Below, piece after piece: positions 19,785 to 29,694 of a stretch of 64,000 bases of DNA. The DNA comes from Betaproteobacteria bacterium (lineage in GTDB: Bacteria > Pseudomonadota > Gammaproteobacteria > Burkholderiales > Burkholderiaceae_E): NCBI GenBank assembly GCA_016868375.1, contig VGHA01000001.1, positions 22,686-86,685 on the forward strand. The letters are read 5' to 3'. Numbering within the stretch: position 1 is the first letter of the stretch; the number at the start of each line of letters is the position of its first letter. The notes under the pieces were generated by a model that was not told the origin of the DNA, searched no databases, and saw nothing but the letters and a program-made list of their open reading frames with translations. The translations under genes were made by a program, and so were the position numbers.

Positions 19785-20356
19785 GCGCCGCTCCGAACCG
19801 AGTGCTCGAACCGCCCCGCCAGGCGCGCAAGCTCAAGCACGACGACAACCAGTTGCACCACGAACGCGATCGCAAAAATTGCGCAGACGCCATACCAAAA
19901 GGGCGCGGTCGGTATCTTCAGGATCCAGGTGGTTTCGTTGGCCTTGGCGATCTTTCCAGCGAACACCAGAAACTGCCAGCCGAAAGCAGCCATCACCACT
20001 GCGGTCAGTAGCGAAGCCACCGCATCCAGAAGCTTGCCCATGCGCGCGCCCAGAAGATGGGACGCGAGCCTGATCGAGATGTTGCTGCGCTCCATCAAAC
20101 CCACTGGCAGGCAGCAGGTGACGGCGAGGGCAACCGTGACCGCCGCAAGGTCGCGCACGCCCTCGATGGGCTGATTGAGCAGCCAGCGTGCCAGGCCGTC
20201 AAAGAGGGTCATGAGCGCCAGGCCCATCAGGCCGGCCAGCCCCAGCGCCGAGAGCCCTCGCGTCGCAAGCAGTCCGAGTTGTTCGAGCCTTTCAAAGGCG
20301 CCACGCGCGGCGACACCGCTGCCCGACACAGGCTCCGGCGATGGCGCCGCGCTCAT
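19781..20356 (-). CDS. TRAP transporter small permease (DctQ family)
   Basis: 191 aa; four TM segments, overlaps the DctM start. Confidence 0.85.
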   Translation of the reverse strand: MSAAPSPEPVSGSGVAARGAFERLEQLGLLATRGLSALGLAGLMGLALMTLFDGLARWLLNQPIEGVRDLAAVTVALAVTCCLPVGLMERSNISIRLASHLLGARMGKLLDAVASLLTAVVMAAFGWQFLVFAGKIAKANETTWILKIPTAPFWYGVCAIFAIAFVVQLVVVVLELARLAGRFEHSVRSGA

Positions 20357-20370
20357 GCGTACGCTGCCTC

Positions 20371-21387
20371 TCAGCGACCTGCGCGAACGTTTGCGAGTTC
20401 GGACCTGACCAGACCCAGCAACTCTTTATTGCGGGGGCTCTTGGCAACCCACGCGTCGGTAACCGCCTGGAACGCAGGCTGCATCGCATCCAGATCCGAC
20501 TGCGATGGCATCACGACACGACGCTTGGGATCGGCCTGCAACTGCTTGACTACCGAGGCGTTATAGGCGCCGATGCCTTCGTTGAAGCGCGTCGCAGTCC
20601 ACTCGCCGCTGTACTTTCGGATCGCGTCCTGCGCGGGCTTGGGCAGCGAGTCAAACTTTTTGCGGTTCATCAGAATCGCCAAAGGCACGATGCCCAACTG
20701 CGTGAAGTAGTGAGCGCTGGTCACGCGCGAGATCCCGAAATCGACCAGCGGTGCGGGATGCGAGGTGGTGCCGTCAATCGTGCCGCGGCTGATCGCCTCA
20801 GGCACTTCGGTGACCGGCATGCCGATCGCCACAGCACCCAGCGCCTTAATCGTTTCGCTCTCGATTGCCCCGGATGTCCGAATCTTCTTGCCCTTGATAT
20901 CGCTGATCGCGTTGATGGCCGAGCGCGAATGCAGACTGTAAGGCGCAGTGCCAAACAGACCGATCGGGAAGAAGTCATCGTAGCCACGAATCTTTCCGGA
21001 GTTGACCAACCGCGTGAAGACCAGCGTGGCCTCGCGAAGGTCGGCGAACACCCCAGGCAGTTCGAATACTTCGTTTTCCTGGAAGCGGCCAGGTGTGTAC
21101 GAAGCAATGACCCAGGCAAGATCAGCGACCCCGTCCAACACCATCTGAGCCTGCTGCACCGGGCTGCGGCCCAACGCGCCGTTTGGAAACAGCTCAATTT
21201 CAACGGTGCCGGCTGCGTCCTTGTTCACCGCCTCGGCAAACGGCCGAAACACGCTCTGGAAGGTGGCCTCTTTGTCAGGCGAAAAAATTGCAAACTTCAG
21301 CTTGACGGCCTGGGCCTGAGCGCCCGTGCCCGCAATGGCCATCAAAGCCGCCGCGCAGAGCGCGCGAATCCGTGAACGTGCACGCAT
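20371..21387 (-). CDS. TRAP transporter substrate-binding protein (DctP family)
   Basis: VKLKFAIFSPDKEATFQSVFRPFAEAVNKDAAGTVEIELFPNGALGRSPVQQAQMVLDGVADLAWV; signal peptide from MRARSRIRAL. Confidence 0.9.
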   Translation of the reverse strand: MRARSRIRALCAAALMAIAGTGAQAQAVKLKFAIFSPDKEATFQSVFRPFAEAVNKDAAGTVEIELFPNGALGRSPVQQAQMVLDGVADLAWVIASYTPGRFQENEVFELPGVFADLREATLVFTRLVNSGKIRGYDDFFPIGLFGTAPYSLHSRSAINAISDIKGKKIRTSGAIESETIKALGAVAIGMPVTEVPEAISRGTIDGTTSHPAPLVDFGISRVTSAHYFTQLGIVPLAILMNRKKFDSLPKPAQDAIRKYSGEWTATRFNEGIGAYNASVVKQLQADPKRRVVMPSQSDLDAMQPAFQAVTDAWVAKSPRNKELLGLVRSELANVRAGR

Positions 21388-21548
21388 CGATGTCTCCTTG
21401 GTAGGTGTTGTGCGAGTCAATGTAGTCGATCTCGCAGAATTGTCAATATTCAAGAAACGCGTTCAGTGAAACGAGCCATCACACCAATTCGCTTGATGCA
21501 AATGTCACTATTTGAGATATTGCACCTCATGAAGCCTCAATCACGACC

Positions 21549-22358
21549 ATGAGCAGCCTGGGCTCCTCGCTGTCGATCCTGGGCCTATTCGGCCCGGAAC
21601 GTTCAGCGATTACCGCCGAAGCGATTACCGAGTCCCTCGGTTTCACGCGGCCGACCGGCTACCGCTATATCCGCGAACTCGTCGCTGGCGGGTTGCTGGT
21701 GCGACTCGCTCCGGGCACGTACGCGCTGGGGCCCCGCATCATTGAACTCGACTGGCAGATTCGACAGAGCGATCCCCTGCTGCGCGCGGGCCTGCCCGTG
21801 ATACAGGAGTTGTCGTCGGCAACCGGATTCGAGGTCAACCTGATCGGCCGCTACGGCGACCACATCGTGACCACCCATCAGCAGCATGGCCTCGAGCGCT
21901 TGCCGCTCAGCTTTGGACGCGGCCGGCCTATGCCGCTATTTCGAGGCGCGGGATCCAGGATCATCGTGGCGCATTTCCCCCGGGCGCGGCTGCGCAAGCT
22001 GTACGAAAGTCATCGCGAAGAGGCCAGGCAGGCGAATTTGGGCACTCAGTGGGAAACGGTGCGGCAGACGCTCAACACAGTACGCAAACAGGGCTTTGCC
22101 GTCTCCTATGGTGAGCTTGACCCGGGTTATGTGGGTGTCGCAGCGCCGGTTTTTGCGGCCGACGGCGACGTGCTGGGCAGCGTCATCGCGGCGCTCTCGC
22201 GTCAGCGTCTGGCTGTCACGGATCTTGACCGGCTGACCCACCGGATTCGGACTGCAGGTCAGACCATCAGTGTGCGACTGGCCGAGCTCGATCTTCGCGA
22301 CCAGCCCTCCTCCGAAGCCTCGCCCCACCGTGCCCCGCTGGAAAGGCGACGCGCATGA
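21549..22358 (+). CDS. IclR family transcriptional regulator
   Basis: SSLGSSLSILGLFGPERSAITAEAITESLGFTRPTGYRYIRELVAGGLLVRLAPGTYALGPRIIEL plus an effector domain. Confidence 0.9.
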   Translation: MSSLGSSLSILGLFGPERSAITAEAITESLGFTRPTGYRYIRELVAGGLLVRLAPGTYALGPRIIELDWQIRQSDPLLRAGLPVIQELSSATGFEVNLIGRYGDHIVTTHQQHGLERLPLSFGRGRPMPLFRGAGSRIIVAHFPRARLRKLYESHREEARQANLGTQWETVRQTLNTVRKQGFAVSYGELDPGYVGVAAPVFAADGDVLGSVIAALSRQRLAVTDLDRLTHRIRTAGQTISVRLAELDLRDQPSSEASPHRAPLERRRA

Positions 22359-23881
22359 GACAGGCTCGCATTCATGATGTCGCGATCATCGGCCTGGGCC
22401 CCACTGGCGCCACGCTGGCCAACCTGCTGGGCGCGATGGGCATTGACACCCTGGTCGTTGACCGCGAGCCCGGTCTGCTGAATCTGCCCCGTGCCGTTCA
22501 TTTTGACGGCGAGGTGATGCGGCTGTTCCAGAACATGGGCCTTGCCGAATCGCTCGCACCGCATCTGCGACCGTCGTCGGGTATGCAGTACCTGAACTCG
22601 CAAGGCATGTTGATGCTCGAGCGTAAACCCGCTGCGGTCAGCGGTCCCCAGGGATGGGCTACCAACTACCTATTTCACCAGCCCGATCTTGAAGGAACGC
22701 TTCGTCAGGCCATTCAGCGCTTCCCCTCGGTATGCGTGCGCGAGGGGGTCGAAGCCGTTTCGCTCCAGACCACGCCCCAGTGGGTTGACCTGCAGCTCAA
22801 GCCAATCACCGATGCTGGGCGCGCGGAATCCGTACAGGCGCGTTGGGTGGTGGGCTGCGACGGCGCCCGCTCAATTGTTCGCGAAGCCATAGGCGGACCC
22901 ATGATTGATCTGGGGCTGCATCAGGACTGGCTGGTCGTGGACGTTGAACTGCTGGAAGACGTCGAACTGCCGCAAGCCACGGTGCAGTACTGCGATCCCG
23001 CGCGCCCCACTACCTTCGTGAACGTCACCGGTCGTCGTCGTCGCTGGGAAATCATGGTCATGCCGGACGATGACCCTCATGCGCTCCTTGAGCCCACGAC
23101 CTTGTGGCAGCTGCTGTCGCGCTGGATCCGTCCGACGCAGGCGCGGCTGGTGCGATCCGCGCTGTACACCTTTCACTCGCTCATTGCATCCAGGTGGCGG
23201 CGCGGGCGGCTGCTTCTTGCGGGCGATAGCGCGCATCAGACCCCGCCCTTCCTCGGGCAGGGCATGTGCGCGGGGCTGCGCGACGCGGCCAATCTGGGCT
23301 GGAAGCTTGCGGCTGTCGTACAAGGTCATGCGGACCCGCAGCTCCTTGACAGTTATGAATCCGAGCGGCTTCCCCATGTGCACCAGTTCATCGATACGGC
23401 CATTCGTCTGGGCGAAATCATTCAGACGACCGATCCCGATGTAGCAGCCGAGCGCGATCTTAGATTCGCGCGTGAGGGAACCACCGAGATCGTCAATCTT
23501 TCACCGTCACTCGGACCCGGGGTTCATCTTGGCACGGCACCTGCTGGCACGCTGCCACCGCAGCCCCGGCTATCGGATGGCCGGCGACTGGATGACGCCC
23601 TGCCCGCCAACCGGTTCGCGCTGCTGACAGCCGACCCGGCCAGCGTTCAGGCCTCGCCCGTTGCACGACAGACGCTGGAACGCCTTGACGCAACTCTGCT
23701 TCACGACGACGCGCTTGCGCCATGGTTTGAATCACTTGACGCGCGTCATGTGCTCCTGCGCCCCGACCGCTACCTGGCCGCAGTGTCTGACACCGTTACC
23801 GCCATCGCCAACTGGCCCATCGACCATTGGCATGTTGCGGGAACCTCCCAAGCCAATTCAAGCGGGCAGACGCCTGACTGA
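22355..23881 (+). CDS. FAD-dependent monooxygenase (MhpA-like aromatic hydroxylase family)
   Basis: GLGPTGATLANLLGAMGIDTLVVDREP, VVGCDGARSIVREAIG and GDSAHQTPPFLGQGMCAGLRDAANLGWKL motifs. Confidence 0.9.
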   Translation: MRQARIHDVAIIGLGPTGATLANLLGAMGIDTLVVDREPGLLNLPRAVHFDGEVMRLFQNMGLAESLAPHLRPSSGMQYLNSQGMLMLERKPAAVSGPQGWATNYLFHQPDLEGTLRQAIQRFPSVCVREGVEAVSLQTTPQWVDLQLKPITDAGRAESVQARWVVGCDGARSIVREAIGGPMIDLGLHQDWLVVDVELLEDVELPQATVQYCDPARPTTFVNVTGRRRRWEIMVMPDDDPHALLEPTTLWQLLSRWIRPTQARLVRSALYTFHSLIASRWRRGRLLLAGDSAHQTPPFLGQGMCAGLRDAANLGWKLAAVVQGHADPQLLDSYESERLPHVHQFIDTAIRLGEIIQTTDPDVAAERDLRFAREGTTEIVNLSPSLGPGVHLGTAPAGTLPPQPRLSDGRRLDDALPANRFALLTADPASVQASPVARQTLERLDATLLHDDALAPWFESLDARHVLLRPDRYLAAVSDTVTAIANWPIDHWHVAGTSQANSSGQTPD

Positions 23882-23897
23882 TTACCCGGAGACGACC

Positions 23898-24746
23898 ATG
23901 AACCGCCAGCCTTTGAACCCGATCACCGCGCAGGACCGCGCTGACTTTGATCGTGACGGCGTCGTGTGCCTGCGCCAGATGTTCGACCGCGACTGGATCG
24001 AGCGAATGACAGCAGCCGTTGACCGCGTCATGAACACCAACCATCCGATGGCAAGACCTCGTGAGGTCACGCAAGCCCTGGGCGGCACCAGTGGCCGTTA
24101 TCACATCAATTCCTTCGTCTGGCACTGGGACGCAGACTTTCGCGCGTGGGCGCTCGAGTCACCGAATGGCGAGATCGCCGCCTCGCTGATGGGTGTTGAT
24201 CAGGTGCGGATGTTTTATGACCAGGTGTTCGTGAAAGAGCCCAAGACCTCGGAGATGACCGACTGGCACCACGATCTTCCGTTTTGGCCCATGCGCGGCA
24301 ATCAGATTCTGTCGATCTGGGTTGCGCTGACCGATGTGGGCCCTGACAACAGTTCGCTTGAGTACATCGGCGGCTCGCACCGCTGGAACAAGTTCTATCG
24401 TGCTGCAATTCCTGACAAAGACCCGCGCTTCAAATCTGAGCTGGAAGAGTGTCCGAACTTCAGCCTGCTGCGCAACGACCCGCAGTATCGCTTTCTTTCC
24501 TGGACGATGAAGGCGGGCGACTGCCTGGTGCATCACCCCTTGACCGTGCACGGCTCCGAGGGAAATTTCTCGCCCAGCCGCCGACGGATCGCGATTTCAA
24601 ATCGCTATTTCGGCCCCGACGCGATATGGGACCCACGCCCAGCGACCATGCGGGTTACCGGCGATCCCGTGATCGAGTCGGGCAAGTATCCTGCCCATGA
24701 CCAGGCGTTTCCGATTGCGTGGCAGCGTCAGGGCGCTGCGGCCTGA
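23898..24746 (+). CDS. Phytanoyl-CoA dioxygenase (PhyH) family protein
   Basis: FDRDGVVCLRQMFDRDWIERMTAAVD...WHHDLPFWPMRG...SLEYIGGSHRWNKFY...HHPLTVHGSEGN; ATG at 23898. Confidence 0.88.
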   Translation: MNRQPLNPITAQDRADFDRDGVVCLRQMFDRDWIERMTAAVDRVMNTNHPMARPREVTQALGGTSGRYHINSFVWHWDADFRAWALESPNGEIAASLMGVDQVRMFYDQVFVKEPKTSEMTDWHHDLPFWPMRGNQILSIWVALTDVGPDNSSLEYIGGSHRWNKFYRAAIPDKDPRFKSELEECPNFSLLRNDPQYRFLSWTMKAGDCLVHHPLTVHGSEGNFSPSRRRIAISNRYFGPDAIWDPRPATMRVTGDPVIESGKYPAHDQAFPIAWQRQGAAA

Positions 24747-24748
24747 AG

Positions 24749-25564
24749 TCAACGAATGGCGCAGCCTGCGCGCCAGCCTAAGCCCGCGCGCGTGCCATCC
24801 GGCACCGCGCCACGGGCGGGGCGATACTCGCAGCCCACCCAGCCCTGCCACCCACACTGGGCAGCGACCTCATCGATCACCGCGAGCAGGTACGCATAGT
24901 TTAGTTCGCCAATATCGGGCTCATGGCGTTCGGGCACACCGGCAATCTGAAAATGTGCGACTCGGCCAGTTGGCAACCAGCGGCGGATTTTCATCGCCAC
25001 GTCGCCTTCGACAATCTGACAGTGGTACAGATCCATCTGAACGGCCACATTGTCTTCGCCGATCTCGGTGACGAGCGCATGCGCGTCATCCTGTCGACTG
25101 ACCAGATACTTAGGATTGTCGCGGGCATTCAGCGGCTCGATCAGCAGCGTGACGCCGTACGATCTTGCACGCCGTGCTGCCTTGCGTAAATTTGCCACAT
25201 AGGTTGAGCGAAGCGTATCGGCTGCGACCTGCTCAGGCATGATGCCCGCCATCACATGGACCCGCGGACACCGAAGTGCCTGCGCGTAGGCCAGCGCCTT
25301 ATCGATGCCGGCATCAAACTCGGCCTGTCGGCCTGGCAGACAGGCGAGCCCCTTCTCGCCGTTTGCCCAGTTGCCCGGTGGCGCATTGAACAGAACCTGT
25401 TGCAGGTTGTGCCGGCTGAGCTGCGCGGCCAGCAGCTCTGGCGCGTGGTCGTACGGAAACAGGCACTCGACCCCTTCAAACCCGTCGGCGGCAGCCGCTC
25501 CGAAACGTTCAAGAAACGGCAGCTCTTGGTAGAGCATCGACAGGTTTGCTGCAAAACGTGGCAT
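24749..25564 (-). CDS. Hydroxypyruvate isomerase-like TIM-barrel protein (OtnI/Hyi-like)
   Basis: MPRFAANLSMLYQELPFLERFGAAAADGFEGVECLFPYDH...HFQIAGVPERHEPDIGELNY...WVGCEYRP. Confidence 0.88.
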   Translation of the reverse strand: MPRFAANLSMLYQELPFLERFGAAAADGFEGVECLFPYDHAPELLAAQLSRHNLQQVLFNAPPGNWANGEKGLACLPGRQAEFDAGIDKALAYAQALRCPRVHVMAGIMPEQVAADTLRSTYVANLRKAARRARSYGVTLLIEPLNARDNPKYLVSRQDDAHALVTEIGEDNVAVQMDLYHCQIVEGDVAMKIRRWLPTGRVAHFQIAGVPERHEPDIGELNYAYLLAVIDEVAAQCGWQGWVGCEYRPARGAVPDGTRAGLGWRAGCAIR

Positions 25565-25573
25565 GGCCGGCTC

Positions 25574-26245
25574 CTACCATCGGGCGCCAAAGCTGTGGCG
25601 TAACTCATCAATATCAGGTTCGCTCAGCGCCGGAACCGCATCGCCCACAAGATTCACCAGGCGCGCAGTTTCCTCAAGCTCTTCAAGCACCGCCATCGCG
25701 TGCGAAGGGCTCTGATGCCAAACAGTGGGCCCCAGCCTCGCCAGCATCACCGCGCGAATCGGTTGTCCGCGCGAACCATAGCGCATGATGGTGTCCGACA
25801 CCTGCTCGGCGACACGCGGATCGCCAGGCCGGTGATACGGGATGACAGGTACCCTGCCCACCTTCATGACAAAGTAAGGCGTGATCGGCGCCAACAACTC
25901 GTCCGAAACTGGCTTCAAGGTGAGCGCAACACAATGGGTGCTGTGCGTGTGAATCACGCAGCTCGTGGCGGCATCGAACGCCGAGGCTGAATCCACGATC
26001 GTCCGATGAAGCAAGGCGGTCTTACTCGCCCGTTCGCCAGCGACCTGCCGCCCCTGGGAATCAAGCAGCGCCAAAGAGTCAGGCTCAAGAAAGCCAAGAC
26101 AGGCATCGGTGGGCGTAATCAACATCTGGCCGTCGGAGAGCCGAACGCTGATGTTGCCCGCAGTTGCATGCACATAGCCGCGGTCAAAGAGGCTGCGCCC
26201 TACTCTGCAGATTTCGTCGCGGGCCTGTGATTCAGTCAGCATCAT
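25574..26245 (-). CDS. Class II aldolase/adducin family protein (OtnC-like)
   Basis: GRSLFDRGYVHATAGNISVRLSDGQMLITPTDACLGFL...CVIHTHSTHCVALT. Confidence 0.87.
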   Translation of the reverse strand: MMLTESQARDEICRVGRSLFDRGYVHATAGNISVRLSDGQMLITPTDACLGFLEPDSLALLDSQGRQVAGERASKTALLHRTIVDSASAFDAATSCVIHTHSTHCVALTLKPVSDELLAPITPYFVMKVGRVPVIPYHRPGDPRVAEQVSDTIMRYGSRGQPIRAVMLARLGPTVWHQSPSHAMAVLEELEETARLVNLVGDAVPALSEPDIDELRHSFGARW

Positions 26246-27554
26246 GCATGAAGCCTGCTGGTTCAGCGCGCGACTGCGCGTCAAGCACCGCGAAGGCGCG
26301 GCTGAAAAAATCCTCGCCACCAAAGTTACCCGACTTCAGACACAGGTGAAGACCCTGGCTGCGCCCCGCCACCGGCTCTGCGTGACACCAGGGGACACCG
26401 ACATCAATCTGGGGGCCAATTCGAAGCTCCTGCAGCGCGAGCGCCTGAACGCAAGCGCCTGAGGTTTCGCCTCCCGCCACGATGAGGCGCCCGACCCCGC
26501 TTTCAACCAGCGCCACCGCAATGCGCGCCAGCGCCTGCTCAATCATCGCACCGGCAGCGTTGGTTCCAAGTCGGGCCTGGGTAGCTGCAACCTGATCCGC
26601 CGTGGCAGTGGAATAGACGAGGACCGGACCGGATGAGAGCGCGGCCACGCTGCGGTCAATGATTTTTATGAGCACTGAATCGCCATCCGCAGCGATCGCG
26701 ATCGGATCGATTGCAAAAGCACGCCCCCCAAGGCGCTGAAAGTGTGCGACCTGTTTCTGCGTGGCGACGGAGCAGCTTCCGGACACGATTGCCGCAGCGC
26801 CCGAAGCTCGCGGAAGCACCGCAGCCTGTTCAGACGCGGCAATACCAAAATTGGCAGGCAGCGCGATGGCCAGCCCCGAGCCCGAGGTGAGTAGCGGTGC
26901 ACCACGAAGCGCCGGTCCGGCACGCATCAGATCGTCGTTTGAAACCGCATCCAATACCGCAAGCCCGAAACCTTCTTCCCTCAGGGACGCCATTCGGGCT
27001 CGTATCGAATCAGCGCCCTGCGCAACGCATCGATAGTCAATCAGACCGACGCGACGCCGACATTGCGCCTGAAGCACCCGCACAAGATTCGAATCGGTCA
27101 TAGGCGTCAGCGGATGGTCACGCATGCTGCTGTCGCTCAACAGCTGGTCGCCGACAAACAGGTGGCCTCGGAAGACGGTTCGCCCATTATCGGGAAACGC
27201 GGGGGTTGCAATGACCAAGTCACAGCCGAGCTCATCCATCAGCGCTTCAGTGACGGGGCCGATGTTGCCGCGCGGCGTACTGTCAAAGGTGGAGCAAATC
27301 TTGAAAACGATCTGCCGGGCGCCAGCTGCCCTTAACCAGCGCAATGCGTGCAGCGATTGCGCAACGGCCTGTTCTGGCTCGATCGTTCTGGACTTCAGGG
27401 CTACAACCACTGCGTCGATGTTCTCGGAGGGCGGGCGTTGCGGCACGCCAATCGTCTGAACAACGCGCATGCCACCCCGCACCAGGGTATTGGCGAGGTC
27501 GGTTGCGCCGGTGAAGTCATCGGCAATACAGCCCAGCAGCACCCCAGCCACCAC
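26232..27554 (-). CDS. Four-carbon acid sugar kinase family protein (OtnK-like)
   Basis: LLGCIADDFTGATDLANTLVRGGMRVVQTIG...KICSTFDSTPRGNIGPVTEAL...GRLIVAGGETSGACVQAL. Confidence 0.9.
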   Translation of the reverse strand: MVAGVLLGCIADDFTGATDLANTLVRGGMRVVQTIGVPQRPPSENIDAVVVALKSRTIEPEQAVAQSLHALRWLRAAGARQIVFKICSTFDSTPRGNIGPVTEALMDELGCDLVIATPAFPDNGRTVFRGHLFVGDQLLSDSSMRDHPLTPMTDSNLVRVLQAQCRRRVGLIDYRCVAQGADSIRARMASLREEGFGLAVLDAVSNDDLMRAGPALRGAPLLTSGSGLAIALPANFGIAASEQAAVLPRASGAAAIVSGSCSVATQKQVAHFQRLGGRAFAIDPIAIAADGDSVLIKIIDRSVAALSSGPVLVYSTATADQVAATQARLGTNAAGAMIEQALARIAVALVESGVGRLIVAGGETSGACVQALALQELRIGPQIDVGVPWCHAEPVAGRSQGLHLCLKSGNFGGEDFFSRAFAVLDAQSRAEPAGFMHDAD

Positions 27555-27566
27555 GTTGACGCATCC

Positions 27567-28448
27567 TTAAAGCAAAGGTTTCCCGACACAACCCAGGTGT
27601 CGTTCGCAAATTGTAGACAGCACCGTATCGGGATCCTGTGACCACCAGTGTCGCGACAGAATCTCGACCTCGTCAAAGCCGCTATAGCCCGCACCACGCA
27701 CACGCTGCCCCAGTGCGGCAAGGTCAATGACCCCGTCGCCAAGCATGCCGCGGTCAAGCAGCAGGTCACGTGTTTCCACCAGCCAATCGCAGATGTGGTA
27801 GGCAAGCAGGCGGTGCGCGCCCGCGCGCGCCAGGCCAGCATCGAGGTTGGGATCCCACCAGACGTGATACGCATCGACCGCCACCCCCAGCGCAGCGGGT
27901 TGACCGTCAGCACGCGGCGCAACGCCCTCAGCGTCAATGGCATCGCACAGATCAAGGGCCTGAGCAAGTGTGTTGATGCAACAGCGATCGGCCGCATACA
28001 TCGGGTGCAGGGGCTCGATGGCAAGTGGCATGCCGGCTTCCCGAGCATGTTCAAGGATGGTCGCGATGCCATCATGAACCATGGCGCGCGCGCCCGCCAG
28101 GTCGCGTGACCCCGCAGGTAATCCACCGCACACCAGCACCAGGCATCGGGCACCAATGGTGGCCGCATCATCGATAGCGCGAAGATTGTCGTCGATGGCG
28201 GCACGCCGCCCCGCCGCGTCCAACGCAGGAAACATGCCGCCTCGGCAGAGCCCGGTGACCGTCAGCCCATGATCGCGAATCATGGCAGCGGCCCGGTCGG
28301 CCCCCAATTCGGCGAGCTTGTCACGCCACGGGGAAATGCCCGGTATGCCGTGCCGGGCGCAAGCCTCGATCATCTGGGCAAGGTTCCACTGCTCGCGCAC
28401 CGTTGCGGTGTTGAGGGACAGCGGCGGCAAAGCGAGTTCGGATGGCAT
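27567..28448 (-). CDS. Sugar phosphate isomerase/epimerase (TIM barrel)
   Basis: IEPLHPMYAADRCCINTLAQALDLCDAI...GVAVDAYHVWWDPNL...YHICDWLVETRDLLLDRGMLGDGVID. Confidence 0.85.
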   Translation of the reverse strand: MPSELALPPLSLNTATVREQWNLAQMIEACARHGIPGISPWRDKLAELGADRAAAMIRDHGLTVTGLCRGGMFPALDAAGRRAAIDDNLRAIDDAATIGARCLVLVCGGLPAGSRDLAGARAMVHDGIATILEHAREAGMPLAIEPLHPMYAADRCCINTLAQALDLCDAIDAEGVAPRADGQPAALGVAVDAYHVWWDPNLDAGLARAGAHRLLAYHICDWLVETRDLLLDRGMLGDGVIDLAALGQRVRGAGYSGFDEVEILSRHWWSQDPDTVLSTICERHLGCVGKPLL

Positions 28449-28487
28449 GCGGCCCCCTATGCTTGACAGTGGATTGAAGAGGACGGC

Positions 28488-29681
28488 TTACTGCTTTGCC
28501 TCGGCATCAATGCCGTGGACGGCAAGAAGGCTTGCCAACCGACGGCTGGCGCGCTCAGGGTCTGACAGCAAGCCCGCCTGATCAGCAAGCCTGAAGATTT
28601 CAGCAAGATGCGTGATGTGCCGTGTGCTCTGCTGCCCCCCCACCATCACAAAGTGGTCCTGGTGACCGTTCAACCAGGCCATGAACACCACGCCAGTTTT
28701 GTAAAACCGGGTCGGCGCTCGAAAAATATGGCGAGACAGCGGAACGGTGGGCGCAAGAATCTGGTGGAATTTTTGGGGTTCACCCGCGCCAAGCGCATCG
28801 AGCGCTGCTGCGGCTGCAGGGGCGATCGAATCAAAAATCCCAAGCAGTGCGTCCGAATAGCCCTGCGCATCCCCGGCAATCAACTCTGCGAAGTTGAAAT
28901 CATCACCGGTATACATCCGGATACCGGGCGCCAGCCTGCGTCGCATCGAGATCTCGCGGTCCTTGTCCAACAGCGAGATCTTGACGCCGTCAATCCTGGC
29001 TGCGTTGCGATTCAGAACATCCACCGCCACGTCCATCGCACGGTCGAGGTCGCGATGCCCCCAGTAGCCGACCAGCGCCGGATCAAACATGTCCCCAAGC
29101 CAATGAATGATGACTGGCTCGCGAACCTGTGACAGCAGCCGGTCATACACCTGCCCGTAGTCATCCGGTGAACGCGCGCAGGCGGCCAGCGCGCGACTGG
29201 CCATCAGAATCAGCCGCCCTTCCAGACCTTCGATCGCCTCGATCTGATGCTCGTAGGCTGCGATCACGTCAGCGACGGTGCGAGACGGATCGGGCGCCAG
29301 ATGGTCGGTACCCGCCCCGCTCGCAACACGAACGGGTCCGCCGTGCGGTGAAGCACCGAAGGCCCGCGCTGCCGAGATTGATCGCCGGATCAACTCCAGC
29401 GAGTTACCCCAGTCAAGCCCCATGCCGCGCTGCGCGGTGTCCATCGCCTCGGCAACGCCGAAGCCCAGCTTCCACAGGTGTTCTCGGTACGCAATGGTTC
29501 GGTCCCAATCGATTGCAGGCTCGAGCCAGGGATCAACCGTGGAACGCGGATCTGCCACCACATGCGCGGCAGCAAAGGCAATGCGGTTCCAGCCGGCGAC
29601 GACAGGCTTCCAGGCTGCACGCCCACTGAGCACATAGCGTTCAAGCGTGCCGTTCGAACCGGGCAGCAACAGGCTTGGCAT
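28488..29681 (-). CDS. DUF993 / dihydrodipicolinate synthase-like family protein
   Basis: MPSLLLPGSNGTLERYVLSG...DRTIAYREHLWKLGFGVAEAMDTAQRGMGLDWGNSLELIRRS...WLGDMFDPALVGYWG. Confidence 0.78.
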   Translation of the reverse strand: MPSLLLPGSNGTLERYVLSGRAAWKPVVAGWNRIAFAAAHVVADPRSTVDPWLEPAIDWDRTIAYREHLWKLGFGVAEAMDTAQRGMGLDWGNSLELIRRSISAARAFGASPHGGPVRVASGAGTDHLAPDPSRTVADVIAAYEHQIEAIEGLEGRLILMASRALAACARSPDDYGQVYDRLLSQVREPVIIHWLGDMFDPALVGYWGHRDLDRAMDVAVDVLNRNAARIDGVKISLLDKDREISMRRRLAPGIRMYTGDDFNFAELIAGDAQGYSDALLGIFDSIAPAAAAALDALGAGEPQKFHQILAPTVPLSRHIFRAPTRFYKTGVVFMAWLNGHQDHFVMVGGQQSTRHITHLAEIFRLADQAGLLSDPERASRRLASLLAVHGIDAEAKQ

Positions 29682-29694
29682 GAGCGCTCTCCTG

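Noticed and set aside
20341-21375. 344-aa plus-strand ORF antisense to dctP
   Set aside because: No recognisable motifs; His/Arg/Gln-rich composition; the minus-strand DctP is clear.
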